From the NCBI RefSeq assembly GCF_019599265.1, contig NZ_JAHZTC010000017.1, positions 49,229 through 113,228 of the forward strand: a DNA stretch of 64,000 nucleotides, given 5' to 3'. Every line of letters starts with the position of its first letter. The stretch's first letter is position 1. The notes beneath the pieces were generated by a model. The model saw only the letters and a program-made list of their open reading frames with translations. It did not search any database and was not told the DNA's origin. Below are positions 15,475 through 24,648 of this stretch, piece by piece. This DNA comes from Pontibacter sp. HSC-14F20. Its GTDB lineage: Bacteria > Bacteroidota > Bacteroidia > Cytophagales > Hymenobacteraceae. The translations under genes were made by a program, and so were the position numbers.

Positions 15475-16722
15475 TTAGATCCGGCTCTGTAAAACCATCT
15501 CTACGTTCATCATCTTAGAGTTACGCTTCAGCTTCAACCGTACCTTGCGCCCCGGTTTGCTATCAAACAGTTCTAGCAGCTCGTCCAGAGCCAGTTCGGT
15601 ACAATCACGCCCGTTGATGTTGATGATCTGATCGCCGGGCAAAAGTCCGCTTGCTTTGGCGGGCGAGTCGTCTATCACATGCGACACGATGTAGAAATTG
15701 GCGCCGGGCAGCGGGGTACTGATCTCAAAACCAGTCATGTTATAGTAAAACGGATCTCGGTACTTGCGATTGGGCATCAGGATCATGCGCTCGTGCGGAT
15801 AGTCGAAAATAACCGTGAAACGCTTCAGAATATCAGAACCGATATTGCCGTTGCGGTTTGCCAGGTTGAGCGCCGCTTTGATCGACTCCTCGTCCGGGTA
15901 TGAGGCCGGCAGGTTTTGTAGTTCGTATTTGCCCAGCGAAAAACTGTTGATGCGCCCGATCTTGCCGTTAATGTCCCCGCTCAATCCGCGACCCAGGTAG
16001 GCTTCCATCACTTTTGGAGGTAACTGCAAACGCTCATCCGTTGGCAGGTATAGCGATATCGAGTGGCTCGCTCCCGTATCAATCACGAGTTTCACTTTTA
16101 TGGAATCCCCGTTGTGCTGCCGCACGCCCGCTTCTACATAGGCCTTGGTATTCTCGATATGGAGCGGGTATACCTCCCCTTTTTTCGGGATTCTGAGTTT
16201 AACATCAGGCCGGTAAAGCGTCAGGGTTTTGTTGCTGTAGTTGATCTTGACAATGAAATTCCGGAAAATGTCGTACCCGATGATGCCGTGTACTGCCATC
16301 CCCATGCGGGTTGACAGATTAAAGACATCCTCCATCAGCACGTATACCTCGTGGTTCACCCCCACTATACCTGGCATGCGCATAAAATTTCCTTTGGAAT
16401 AAACTGCTTCCAGTTCATGACCGGTACCCAGGCCCTGCAGGGTGATGCGACCTGCTTCGTTCAAACTAAGTGAATCTGAATAATTCAGGCGAGTGATCAG
16501 GGTGTTTTTCACACCGGAATCCAGAATAAAATTGAGCGGTTGCGAGTTGTTGATCTGTACCGGGATAATGATCAGGTTATGAACGAGTTTGAAGGGAACA
16601 GTAATGCTTTTGCGTTTGGAGGTGAAGTAGACGGTATCCCTGGAAATAGCCTGCCCTACCGCTTCAGAAAATGACAGACAGAAGCAAAGACAAAGCAGAA
16701 GATAAGAGGAAAACCTTGCCAT
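15475..16722 (-). CDS. Exported retropepsin-like aspartyl protease with PDZ domain
   Basis: A 415-residue secreted or periplasmic protein. The start at 16722 gives a clean signal peptide (MARFSSYLLLCLCFCLSFSEAVGQA). Two aspartyl-protease half-domains are seen: LNFILDSGVKNTLI (about 70-85) and LVIDTGASHSISLYL (about 210), each with the DSG/DTG active-site triad, separated by a GIIGYDIFRNFIVKINY flap block; a second GSDILKRFTVIFDY repeat follows. A PDZ domain fills the C-terminal 90 residues (DDSPAKASGLLPGDQIININ). Such clan AA proteins are common in Bacteroidota and have no assigned substrate. Confidence 0.85.
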   Translation of the reverse strand: MARFSSYLLLCLCFCLSFSEAVGQAISRDTVYFTSKRKSITVPFKLVHNLIIIPVQINNSQPLNFILDSGVKNTLITRLNYSDSLSLNEAGRITLQGLGTGHELEAVYSKGNFMRMPGIVGVNHEVYVLMEDVFNLSTRMGMAVHGIIGYDIFRNFIVKINYSNKTLTLYRPDVKLRIPKKGEVYPLHIENTKAYVEAGVRQHNGDSIKVKLVIDTGASHSISLYLPTDERLQLPPKVMEAYLGRGLSGDINGKIGRINSFSLGKYELQNLPASYPDEESIKAALNLANRNGNIGSDILKRFTVIFDYPHERMILMPNRKYRDPFYYNMTGFEISTPLPGANFYIVSHVIDDSPAKASGLLPGDQIININGRDCTELALDELLELFDSKPGRKVRLKLKRNSKMMNVEMVLQSRI

Positions 16723-17016
16723 GGGAAAATCTACATAAGACACAGATAATCAGTCTTATTAGTATACGTAGATTTTCAGGCAAGATGGTATAGCTACTGA
16801 AATATATTTGTTCAGTGCAATAAAACAGATTATGACCCGAAGCCACTAGCTTATATCCTGACACAATGCCAAACACACCATCAGTACAGCGCTATACCTA
16901 CACGACTTGTTTCAGCTCTAAACAGATCAGCAGCAGCTCGGGTATTACCTTATTTTTAAACCGTTGCAGGTATTAAGAATGGCATTAAAATACAAACCCG
17001 CTTTCCTCCTTAAACT

Positions 17017-19638
17017 CTAATTCTGATTAAATTTCAAAAGCGTCGCTATACCTATCCTGAAGCCGACTTCCTGGAAGCTGCGGTCGTGGAAAGAAGCTGC
17101 CGTTTCGATGCGGAATACCCGGAATACATTGTCGAGGGAGTAGCCGACTTCATAGTAATGCGGTGAGTGTTGGGTTTTGAGGTAGTTGAGGAAAACGTTT
17201 TCCTTTATACCTGTAAAGCGTACTTCCGGAATCTGAGTGAGCAGGAACTTGCGGAACTGGTAGTGCGTGTGTGCAGAAAAATAACTGCCCTTGGTGCTGT
17301 ATTGGTAGTAATCGAGCAGACGGAACGAACCGGCAGGTTTCAGACTGCTCAGGATAGTGCGGTTGCCGTCGAAGTGGTTGTAATCCATGAAGTACATGCG
17401 CTTGCTATTCAGAAAAGTGCCGCCGCGCAATTCAAACTCCAACTTGCCCCTCACGCCAAACGCCAGCGCATGGTTGATGCCCAGCTGCACCTGGTCGAAG
17501 TTCACATCACTTCCCAGAACTCCTGAAATACCTTTGCGGTACATAAACAGCAACTCCGGTGAGCGCTCCATGATCGGAATCTTGCGGCCGTTGTATAGAC
17601 GGTAGCGTTGCACGGGGCGGTAACTCACGTTAGCCTGTAGTACCAGTGCCTCGTGTTTCGGAAATTCAGTGCTCTCCAGCTCCACGTTGTCCGGCGTGCT
17701 GGGGGTAAAGATTCTGTCCTCATCAGTGTAAAAGAAGCTGCGGTCGGTGTTGTTGTAAAGTTGGTTGCGCTGCGACCACTCTATATTTCCGCTCACTTTC
17801 AACCAAACAGATGGCTTGTACTCGAAGCCGGTTTCCACAAAACTCTTCTCGTAAATCTTCATGTAGTTGCGTCGGAAAAGCAGTGTGCTGAGCGTGTTGA
17901 TGTGCGGATGGATCGGGTTTTCGCTGTTGAACTGCTCCACAAATTTACCGCCGTCCAGGTATAGCATATGCGATTTGCCCTTGCTCCTCACTGAATGCGC
18001 CATGCGGGCTTTGGCATAAAAAGTTTCACTATCGAAGCCATATCGGAATGTAGGCGCAACTTCAAAAGAGCGGCGCAGACTATCATACTGGTGGCGCAGT
18101 TTGCCGCTCAGATTCACGTTCCAGCCCTCCACGGTGTTATAATACACATTCGTGAAAGTCGGGTCGATGTTCATGCGCGTTCTGGGTGAAAGTCTGTAAT
18201 TGCCACCCGTCACCAGATCCAGCGGCTTGAATTTTCTCTTTTTGATAACCTTAGTGGAGTCTTTGCCTGTCAGCTCAGCCGATTTGATTTGCGCCAAAGA
18301 GTCATCGCGCTGGTAGCCTTTAAGCTCTTTGTCACTTAGCGGTACAGGGCGCACTGAATCCCAGTAGGCGGAGTCGCGTTTGGTGGCCAGTTTGTCTACC
18401 GTATAGCTGCGCTCCGATACCACTTCCGGATCTTTCCGCTCTTTCAGGGCTTCCTTTTCCTGCTGCACAATGAGCTGCCGGAACTGCTTGCGCGTCAGTT
18501 TATCCTGGTTGGCCAGCGCCTCCAGGTTGGGGTTTTTATTGCTCGACTTAATAGCGGCTATGGCTTCAGGTACTTCTTCTACTTTCTCATCGATAATCTC
18601 CTTCGGGGCCACCAGCTTTTTGTTGAGCACGACCTGGTAATCGGAGCTGGAAGCCAGGTAGCGGAACTCGCCACCAAAGCCCATCACCTTGCCTGAGAAA
18701 TGAAACTGGTGCGTGGTCGGCATCCAGACGGTTGGCGCTACTTCGGCATAGTTCTGCTTCACCTTGATCGGGAAGCCCATCATGCTGGTTTTGAGGTCGA
18801 GGCTGTGGATGGCCCAGTAGCCTTCTATGATGTAGATGTAGCCTTCAAACACATTATCGCCGCGGGAGCGTGGGGTCACCTTGATCTTGTTTACGTCGAT
18901 GTTGCCTTCCTGAAAACTGCCCTCGTATTGGAATTTGTAATAGGCAAAAGCGGAACGAGAAAGCGGCGATACCATCTCTACTACTTTATCATTGTAGAAA
19001 CTCGCGCTCACAAAAGTCATCGGCGAAATACTGCCTTTGTTGTCGCCTGAAGTGCGGATGGAGATCACTTTTTCCTCAAACTTGTTGGGTTGCGCAAACT
19101 TGATCTCACTCACCGATTCCAGCGTATAGGCTTCGTTCAGCTTCACCCCTTCTTCTTTGAGTTTGTTTTTCAGAAAGAAAGGCGCATCGGTCAGTTCGCC
19201 GGTTCCTTTCACGTATACCTTCATCTTGTAGCTGTCGTACTGCAGCAGGTGGTATTTCTTTTTGGCGATCGCCTTGCGCATAATGGTATAAGCCGGGTCC
19301 TCCCCTTTGCCCTTCACCTGCACCTCTTTGAGGGCAAAGGATTGCTCTCCCAATCGGAAATCCTGCTGCATCCAACTATCCGTGATCTCTACCTGCACCT
19401 GCTGCGCTTCGTAGCCGATGTATTTCACCACCACCGTGTGCTTTCCGGCGGGCAGTTTTATCTCAAAATCGCCATTGGCGTTGCTCGACGAGCCGTTGTT
19501 GAGATTGGTGATGTAAACCGAGGCAAATGGCAGCACTTCGCCTTTCTGGTTTTTGATACTTCCGCGTATTCCTTGCGCAGAAAGTGAGAACTGAAATACG
19601 AGCAGTAAAAGGGTAAGCAGACAGGAAAATAAACGCAT
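17017..19638 (-). CDS. DUF5686 outer-membrane protein with carboxypeptidase-like N-terminal domain
   Basis: An 873-residue envelope protein starting at the ATG at 19638 with a signal peptide ending SLSAQG. Residues about 24-105 form a CarboxypepD_reg-like Ig fold (RGSIKNQKGEVLPFASVYIT, ANGDFEIKLPAGKHTVVVKYIGYE). The rest matches DUF5686, predicted to end in an outer-membrane beta-barrel: alternating amphipathic strands run from about residue 490 to the C-terminal aromatic-poor strand. A charged helical linker (residues about 370-470) separates the parts. Probable role in outer-membrane biogenesis or transport; no neighbour clarifies it. A TTG 10 codons upstream is the alternative start. Confidence 0.85.
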   Translation of the reverse strand: MRLFSCLLTLLLLVFQFSLSAQGIRGSIKNQKGEVLPFASVYITNLNNGSSSNANGDFEIKLPAGKHTVVVKYIGYEAQQVQVEITDSWMQQDFRLGEQSFALKEVQVKGKGEDPAYTIMRKAIAKKKYHLLQYDSYKMKVYVKGTGELTDAPFFLKNKLKEEGVKLNEAYTLESVSEIKFAQPNKFEEKVISIRTSGDNKGSISPMTFVSASFYNDKVVEMVSPLSRSAFAYYKFQYEGSFQEGNIDVNKIKVTPRSRGDNVFEGYIYIIEGYWAIHSLDLKTSMMGFPIKVKQNYAEVAPTVWMPTTHQFHFSGKVMGFGGEFRYLASSSDYQVVLNKKLVAPKEIIDEKVEEVPEAIAAIKSSNKNPNLEALANQDKLTRKQFRQLIVQQEKEALKERKDPEVVSERSYTVDKLATKRDSAYWDSVRPVPLSDKELKGYQRDDSLAQIKSAELTGKDSTKVIKKRKFKPLDLVTGGNYRLSPRTRMNIDPTFTNVYYNTVEGWNVNLSGKLRHQYDSLRRSFEVAPTFRYGFDSETFYAKARMAHSVRSKGKSHMLYLDGGKFVEQFNSENPIHPHINTLSTLLFRRNYMKIYEKSFVETGFEYKPSVWLKVSGNIEWSQRNQLYNNTDRSFFYTDEDRIFTPSTPDNVELESTEFPKHEALVLQANVSYRPVQRYRLYNGRKIPIMERSPELLFMYRKGISGVLGSDVNFDQVQLGINHALAFGVRGKLEFELRGGTFLNSKRMYFMDYNHFDGNRTILSSLKPAGSFRLLDYYQYSTKGSYFSAHTHYQFRKFLLTQIPEVRFTGIKENVFLNYLKTQHSPHYYEVGYSLDNVFRVFRIETAASFHDRSFQEVGFRIGIATLLKFNQN

Positions 19639-19898
19639 AGGAGTATCTGGCAATTTAATAAGCTTCAATGTCAGGAAGTAGTAAGAGCTTAGCTTTGTGA
19701 ACTGAAATCAGAGCAGGTTTGAACACAGACAAGAAAAAGCGCATAGCGCAGAAAGGAAGCTAAATTAGTTTTCATAAAAAGGAATTAAGGTAGAAGCAGC
19801 AAGCAATAGAATTCTTACCGCAATATATAGTTAAGATGCAATTTAACCTCTATCCGTTGCATGATATTTCAAAAAATAAGGAATAGCCCGAAAAAATA

Positions 19899-19943
19899 AA
19901 CAGCTGCTATACCTGAGGACTTCCAACAGGTATAGCAGCTGTT
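19899..19943 (-). terminator. Terminator built from an inverted pair of the AGGTATA motif
   Basis: AACAGCTGCTATACCTG (19899-19915) and CAGGTATAGCAGCTGTT (19927-19943) give a perfect 17-bp stem with an 11-base loop. Read on the minus strand it is followed by TTTATTTTTT. It sits 20 bases after the acetolactate decarboxylase stop. Each arm contains the genome-wide iterated motif, as uptake-sequence terminators do in Haemophilus and Neisseria. Confidence 0.85.
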
Positions 19944-19963
19944 ATGAACAGGTCAATGTTGCG

Positions 19964-20698
19964 CTATTCCATCGGCAGATATAGCGTCAGACTGCCCAGT
20001 TTGAATGCCGCTTCATCCAGGTGACCCATTTTAGAGCGGTCTTTCGTGATCAGGTGCAGGTGCATGAAAGTATCGTGGTGGGTGAACACGGCTTTGTGCT
20101 CTGTCGAGAAGAAACCGACAATGTCTACCACCTCGTTGCGCAGCGCATAATTTACCTGCCCCTGGTGGGCTTCGTCAGGATTACTGACTTTAGAACCTGC
20201 CGGCAGATTGACAATGTGGATGGTTGCTTGCTCGATTTCGCCGCTCACCTTAAATGGAAAAGGCCGTTTGCTGTTTTGGGTTTCGCTGTCCAGGTATAGC
20301 TCCAGTTGCTGCATGGTTTGGATGGAGTCCGGCAAGGAGCGCTCCTGCCAGGCGGGCACCTGGGCATAAACAAAAAATGGGGCTTTGGCCGCAAAGGTCT
20401 CTTCTACCTGCATGGTCAAGTCGCTCACCACCACCGATTTATAGGACTTCCCATCCATGATCAGCAACTCGCCTGCCAAGTACTCTACCGGCCCCAACCC
20501 GTATAACTGCTCTTTTCCTGCAATCGAATCCAGATCGATCGTACCGGCCAGTTCGCCTTTCCACATCACGTTGCGCATCGCTCCCACTACCTGCACTTCG
20601 CTGGCAGCATAAGACGCGGCCTGATGGGTATCTGAGGTGCAACTGCTCAACAGAAGAGCAGATATAAGACTGAAGGAGGCAAGTGAAAGGTGTTTCAT
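19964..20698 (-). CDS. Lipoprotein alpha-acetolactate decarboxylase-like protein
   Basis: A 244-residue BudA/AlsD-family protein. AlsD converts acetolactate to acetoin with a zinc site. The GLGPVEYLAGELLIMDGK block is intact and the zinc ligands appear as His213, His215 and His226 in FMHLHL and MGHLDEA, the same 2 and 11 spacing as in Bacillus AlsD; VVDIVGFFSTEHKAVFTHHDT precedes them. Unusually for a cytoplasmic enzyme family, it carries a lipoprotein signal peptide (LISALLLSSC, Cys20), so it should act in the periplasm or outer membrane. No acetolactate synthase gene is near. The catalytic role is plausible but the substrate in that compartment is unknown. Confidence 0.85.
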   Translation of the reverse strand: MKHLSLASFSLISALLLSSCTSDTHQAASYAASEVQVVGAMRNVMWKGELAGTIDLDSIAGKEQLYGLGPVEYLAGELLIMDGKSYKSVVVSDLTMQVEETFAAKAPFFVYAQVPAWQERSLPDSIQTMQQLELYLDSETQNSKRPFPFKVSGEIEQATIHIVNLPAGSKVSNPDEAHQGQVNYALRNEVVDIVGFFSTEHKAVFTHHDTFMHLHLITKDRSKMGHLDEAAFKLGSLTLYLPME

Positions 20699-20748
20699 GT
20701 TCTTATTTTGTATCCGCTACCCACCTGAGGCAGCAGACAAATATAGCT

Positions 20749-21816
20749 TTAGTTTAAAACTTTGGCTTCGGACTCTACTTTCTTGAGGTATGCAATGGCT
20801 TCGTCAGAGAAAACAAAGGGCTTCGCTTTGTCTTTGCGGGCAGCTTTGTTGTAGAGGTGGATGATCTGGAACGGATTGCCCATAATCGACACCAGCTTCT
20901 TTTTCAGCCCGTTTCGTTCAATCACATCGGTCATGTAGAAGCCGGGTATGTGCCCACTCATACCTATCACCTGGTTTCTTATTTCTTTGCTGGAGTACTG
21001 CTTTTCGCCGGAGGCTATCTCTTTGATGGCGGCATCAACTTTGGGAAGGTGCTGTTTGCCCAGGTCCAGCAAGTAGGTTCCCCACTGCATATCGTCCGGC
21101 ATGTTGGGTGCAACCGCATATTTCTTGTCAATCAGATCAGGAACGCCTTCGTTCATAATCAACTGCAGCATCAGCAAAAGACTTTTATCTTGTTCGGCCA
21201 CATCATAGCGCTTTGTTTTGTTGAGCGTATGGTGCAGCTCGTGACCACCCACAGCGCCAGGCTTCACCTGGTTGAACTTGTACTCGAGCCACAGGTTAAG
21301 CACTATGTTTCCTTTATGAGCCACCGCATCGTTGCCCAGCGCGATCAGGTATACACCGGTTTCAGGGTTCTTGCTGTGCAAGCGTTTTGGCAGCATACTG
21401 TAGCAGGTTTGGTACATTGTGTTCACATAACCCTCTTTGTCGGCAGCTAACTGCGCCAGGTATTGCCGAAGCTCCGCTTCATGCGCTTTGTAGACGTGAA
21501 TGCTGTAGGTCATGTAGTTCGCCTGCCGGTCCTGTAACCGGGCTTGCAGGAGGCTGTCATGCTCAGGCATGTAAACCACTTCCATCGTCTTGCGAAAGTT
21601 GTTCAGGTAAGCTTCCTTGTAATTCTGGTTTTCGATGTACTGCTCGTTACCTTCCATAGCCAGAAACTGCTGCCAGGTAGCATCATGCAGCCGTTTACCC
21701 GATTTCAGGGTATCCACCAGTTCAAAGTAGCGTTCGGCTGCCGATACATCCACTACCTGCGCCTGCGCAGCATATCCGGAAGCAGCTAAAAGCAAAAGGG
21801 TAAAAAGTTTTTTCAT
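20749..21816 (-). CDS. Exported DUF5700 putative zinc protease
   Basis: A 355-residue protein with signal peptide (cleavage near AAQAQ, residue 20). The HELHH sequence at 192-196 after PGAVGG, with Glu223 in MNEGVPD about 27 residues later, is a gluzincin-type HExxH plus distal Glu arrangement. The family is DUF5700, annotated as a putative Zn-dependent protease. Adjacent to the acetolactate decarboxylase gene but not overlapping (50-bp gap). No substrate is known. Confidence 0.8.
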   Translation of the reverse strand: MKKLFTLLLLAASGYAAQAQVVDVSAAERYFELVDTLKSGKRLHDATWQQFLAMEGNEQYIENQNYKEAYLNNFRKTMEVVYMPEHDSLLQARLQDRQANYMTYSIHVYKAHEAELRQYLAQLAADKEGYVNTMYQTCYSMLPKRLHSKNPETGVYLIALGNDAVAHKGNIVLNLWLEYKFNQVKPGAVGGHELHHTLNKTKRYDVAEQDKSLLLMLQLIMNEGVPDLIDKKYAVAPNMPDDMQWGTYLLDLGKQHLPKVDAAIKEIASGEKQYSSKEIRNQVIGMSGHIPGFYMTDVIERNGLKKKLVSIMGNPFQIIHLYNKAARKDKAKPFVFSDEAIAYLKKVESEAKVLN

Positions 21817-21895
21817 GTAGGTATAAGTTTGTTTAGTTAATCAATCTGAATTGATACTAGCTGATGCAAGGTATAGCTTAGGTAGAAGAAGATGC

Positions 21896-22465
21896 TCAGA
21901 CCCTCAGCGAGCCACGGAATGCCCGGCTACTGTAATAGGATTGCGCGCCGTTGTGGTATACAAACACATGGCCATAGCGGAAATCGGCAAACAGTGCTCC
22001 TCCGAGTTTTCTGATGTCGGCTGGTGTCTGGATCCAGCTTGAGGTTTTCTGATCGAACTTGCCAAGTTTCTGTAGCTCCCGATATTCCGTTTCTGATAAA
22101 ATCTCAATGCCCATATCAGCAGCCAAATCCAGCGCATTGTTTTCCGGTCGGTGCTCTTTCCTGGACTCCAGTCCTTCACGGTCAAAGCAAACGCTCCGTC
22201 GTCCTTTAGGGCTTTCGGCGGCGCAATCGAAGAAAATGAATTCGCCGGTTTTTGGGTCTTGCCCGACCACATCCGGCTCACCTCCCGTTGTCTCCATTTC
22301 GTGCAGCGACCACAGTTTAGCAGGGTTCGCTTCCAGTCTGGCTTGTACATCCGCCCACGCTATACCTGTGTGGCGTTGCATGTTTTTTTCAAAGCGGGAT
22401 TTGAGGGTGTCAAGAAGTGCTTTACTTTGCTCCGGGGTTACTTCTTTTGTATTTCCCATGGTCAT
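21896..22465 (-). CDS. DUF4256 family protein
   Basis: A 189-residue soluble protein of the DUF4256 family, recognised by TLKSRFEKNMQRHTGI, WADVQARLEANPAKLWSLHEME, TGGEPDVVG, FIFFDCAAESPKGRRSVCFD and the late YGHVFVYHNGAQSYYSSRAFRG. Function unknown. Two Met starts are possible (22465 or 22459); neither changes the domain. Two tandem genes for membrane and DUF4180 proteins lie upstream on the same strand. Confidence 0.85.
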   Translation of the reverse strand: MTMGNTKEVTPEQSKALLDTLKSRFEKNMQRHTGIAWADVQARLEANPAKLWSLHEMETTGGEPDVVGQDPKTGEFIFFDCAAESPKGRRSVCFDREGLESRKEHRPENNALDLAADMGIEILSETEYRELQKLGKFDQKTSSWIQTPADIRKLGGALFADFRYGHVFVYHNGAQSYYSSRAFRGSLRV

Positions 22466-22483
22466 TTCTAGGTTTAAAAATAG

Positions 22484-23128
22484 CTATTCAACACTAACGC
22501 TAAACTTGTCCTGCGTGCCATACTTTTCTGGTTTTCCCAGCGAGACCAGCCACCTGTCGTATGTTGCTTTGGCCAGCCATTGTACCACGTAATTATCCTT
22601 TAATTCGCTTACCGCAGCAGCTTCGCCAGCCAGCTTTTGAGCAATCTCATAGAGTTCACTTCTCTTGCTGTGATGGAGCACAAAAGCGGCATAAAATTTA
22701 TCGATCGGCAAGCTGATTTGTTCGTCCTGGTAGAGTTGGGTGACTTGCCTGAGTCTTATGCTGTCTCGCTCCGCCATACTGTCTTCGAACAGGCCAAGAT
22801 AAGTGCCAACGGTCATACGGTCTGATTGGTCTGTCTCATAAGCATACGCTAACTTATGACTCGCATCACCAGCGTTCATGACCGCAGGATTTAAGGGACG
22901 CAGCAGGCCAACCAGCACACCCAAAGCGCAAATAGTTGTTATAGTTAACGGCAGTCTCAGCCATTTTTGATCGAGGTTTGGACGTAAAATCTTAGTTATA
23001 CCTACCACCAATAAAGCTACCAGGCACAGGACAATGACTGCAAGCAACAGAAAGCTCGTCAGGCGATAGACATAAGAGAGTATGCCAACAGGTATAAGGA
23101 AAAGCAGCGGGGTGAAAAACTTTTTCAT
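22484..23128 (-). CDS. Membrane protein with DUF6624-like C-terminal half
   Basis: A 214-residue protein with three predicted membrane helices in the first 85 residues (LLFLIPVGILSYVY, LLLAVIVLCLVALLVVGI, LTITTICALGVLVGLL). The remaining helical part, ending AKATYDRWLVSLGKPEKYGTQ, resembles the end of DUF6624/tetratricopeptide-like proteins, where a YGTQ motif is typical (recognition from memory). Function unknown. It ends 18 bases before the DUF4256 gene, so the two may be co-transcribed. Confidence 0.65.
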   Translation of the reverse strand: MKKFFTPLLFLIPVGILSYVYRLTSFLLLAVIVLCLVALLVVGITKILRPNLDQKWLRLPLTITTICALGVLVGLLRPLNPAVMNAGDASHKLAYAYETDQSDRMTVGTYLGLFEDSMAERDSIRLRQVTQLYQDEQISLPIDKFYAAFVLHHSKRSELYEIAQKLAGEAAAVSELKDNYVVQWLAKATYDRWLVSLGKPEKYGTQDKFSVSVE

Positions 23129-23164
23129 TTTTGCAATGGTTATCTATGGCCTTTTATTTTTCAG

Positions 23165-23524
23165 TTATTGAGAGAGTTTAGCTAGACCCTCTTTAAGAGA
23201 GCTCACAAAATTGACTTGTTTACCTTTGTTGCTTTCATAAATGAAGTCTTGCACACTCTGCCGGGTATATTTTGAGAAGTCACCAACGATAGCCAAACGG
23301 ACGCGATAATTGGAAAACTTTTGCAGTATTTCGCCTGCCATTCCATTCTTCAGTTCAAAAAAATCAGGTGTGATGTTCTTCTCGTATATTAAAATTCTAT
23401 CAAAGTTCTGGTAGTAAATGCTTCCCAATAAGTCCACTCCGTCTTCACTGCTATTGATTATCCTGTCTTCCGATATCACTTCGGCTATTTTAATGTCGTT
23501 TAAAGAATGTGTTTCTATTTTCAT
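23165..23524 (-). CDS. DUF4180 family protein in a low-GC patch
   Basis: A 119-residue soluble protein of DUF4180 (SpoIIAA/STAS-like size), recognised by EVISEDRIINSSEDGVDLLG, YYQNFDRILIYEKNITPDFFELK and GEILQKFSNYRVRLAIVGDF. Function unknown. Codon use is AT-rich compared with neighbours, and the AGGTATA motif found elsewhere is absent. A cassette-like repeat follows on its upstream side. Confidence 0.85.
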   Translation of the reverse strand: MKIETHSLNDIKIAEVISEDRIINSSEDGVDLLGSIYYQNFDRILIYEKNITPDFFELKNGMAGEILQKFSNYRVRLAIVGDFSKYTRQSVQDFIYESNKGKQVNFVSSLKEGLAKLSQ

Positions 23525-23527
23525 TTT

Positions 23528-23632
23528 GTTTGTAGGTTTGCAAGGGGCCTTTTAGCAATCCCCCTAACGGTTTAGCGATGAGCAGTAGCGAACCGCAGGA
23601 AGCTATTGCTTGTAGGTTTTGTTGTGCGCTCG
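23528..23632. repeat. attC-like or dispersed cassette repeat beside low-GC genes
   Basis: An imperfect palindrome: outer arms AGCAAT (23554-23559) and ATTGCT (23605-23610), inner arms GGTT (23569-23572) and AACC (23591-23594) with bulged GC pairs, and CCTAAC beside the inner arm. TTGTAGGTTT occurs on both sides (23529-23538 and 23609-23619). The layout resembles integron attC sites or the common Bacteroidetes cassette-associated intergenic repeat recalled from other genomes. No integrase is in the window. Confidence 0.45.
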
Positions 23633-23639
23633 GCCATTT

Positions 23640-24089
23640 TCATTCTATTGGTTCCCATTTTCCTTTCTTGAAGAAAACGTGATGAAATTTCGGCGAGCTG
23701 AATACTAGATAAAAACTCCAGGCACTTCGGTAAGTTGTCGGATTACTTGTCAAAATATGGTGTGTTGGTTGTTCCATTTCAATAATTAGTCTGTCAGAGC
23801 GGTAATTTTTGGGGTCAGTCGTTTTAATTGTCCCTCTATATGTCTTCAATATTTTCTTTTTGTCTGTAACGTGAAAGAAGATTGAGTCTTTGTCAGTTAT
23901 TTCATACCGAAAATGATTGTATTGCCAATCCGTTTGTTTACCCTTAAAGTAATCTCTATTTATCACATATTCACCGTAGTAGTCGTCTTTGTCCAATTCT
24001 GTTTTGGAAGTCAACCAATTTAGAATGCTGATGAGAACAACAAGTCCAATTATACATAACCAAATAATTCCGAGTATTTTTCCGATCAA
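23640..24089 (-). CDS. AT-rich hypothetical membrane-anchored protein, possibly 5'-truncated
   Basis: A 149-residue protein with an N-terminal helix (IIWLCIIGLVVLISILNWL) and a polar domain rich in Tyr, Lys and Asp (DYYGEYVINRDYFKGKQTDW). No family recognised, though the layout resembles small immunity or cassette-borne proteins. The start is TTG; the frame runs further back through another hydrophobic stretch (VPLTGILLITWFL) to a TAG at about 24147 with no ATG, so the original start may be lost. Strongly AT-rich and lacks the AGGTATA motif: probable recent acquisition. Confidence 0.55.
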   Translation of the reverse strand: MIGKILGIIWLCIIGLVVLISILNWLTSKTELDKDDYYGEYVINRDYFKGKQTDWQYNHFRYEITDKDSIFFHVTDKKKILKTYRGTIKTTDPKNYRSDRLIIEMEQPTHHILTSNPTTYRSAWSFYLVFSSPKFHHVFFKKGKWEPIE

Positions 24090-24591
24090 AAGTTTTCTGG
24101 ATAAAAACCATGTAATCAGGAGAATTCCTGTCAGTGGGACAAGAATCTAAATGAAGAATAAGTTAAATCCAAAACCAATTTTGATTGCTTAGTTGTCTTA
24201 TTTTAGCTTCCGCATAACTAGAGTATAGCAGGAGGACCTACTCCCACTAGCTGCACTATACCTAGCCAAACTTCCTTCTCCAACTATTGTAGTTATATAG
24301 CGTCCATCCAATATAAGCATTTATCTAAATTTTCAATCCAATATTCATAATAATTTAACCCAGCACTCCTCCTTTTCAAAATGAATTTACCGGGCTGAAC
24401 AACCCATTTCATTCGTTCTGTCTAAATATTATTATCCTAACAAAACCTGCCCTTCAACCCTCTTTTTGACTCGCTACCAGTCGCTGCTTGTTTTCACCCG
24501 ATTTGTATAAAAACCACACACCATTTTAGCTAATCCTTACCCCCAAGAGCGCTTTTCAAGGCCAAAACGGGCTTTTTAGCATAATTTTGAG

Positions 24592-24599
24592 TATATTCA
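24592..24599 (+). promoter_or_regulatory. -7 element upstream of the symporter gene
   Basis: TAATTTTG matches TAnnTTTG exactly, 49 bases upstream of the symporter ATG. No good -33 TTTG at 19-21 bases was found. The rest of the 24090-24648 spacer holds no gene, hairpin or repeat that I can support. Confidence 0.4.
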
Positions 24600-24648
24600 A
24601 AATACCCGATACTGGTAACCATTACACAAACTTATACTATTCTAATAC

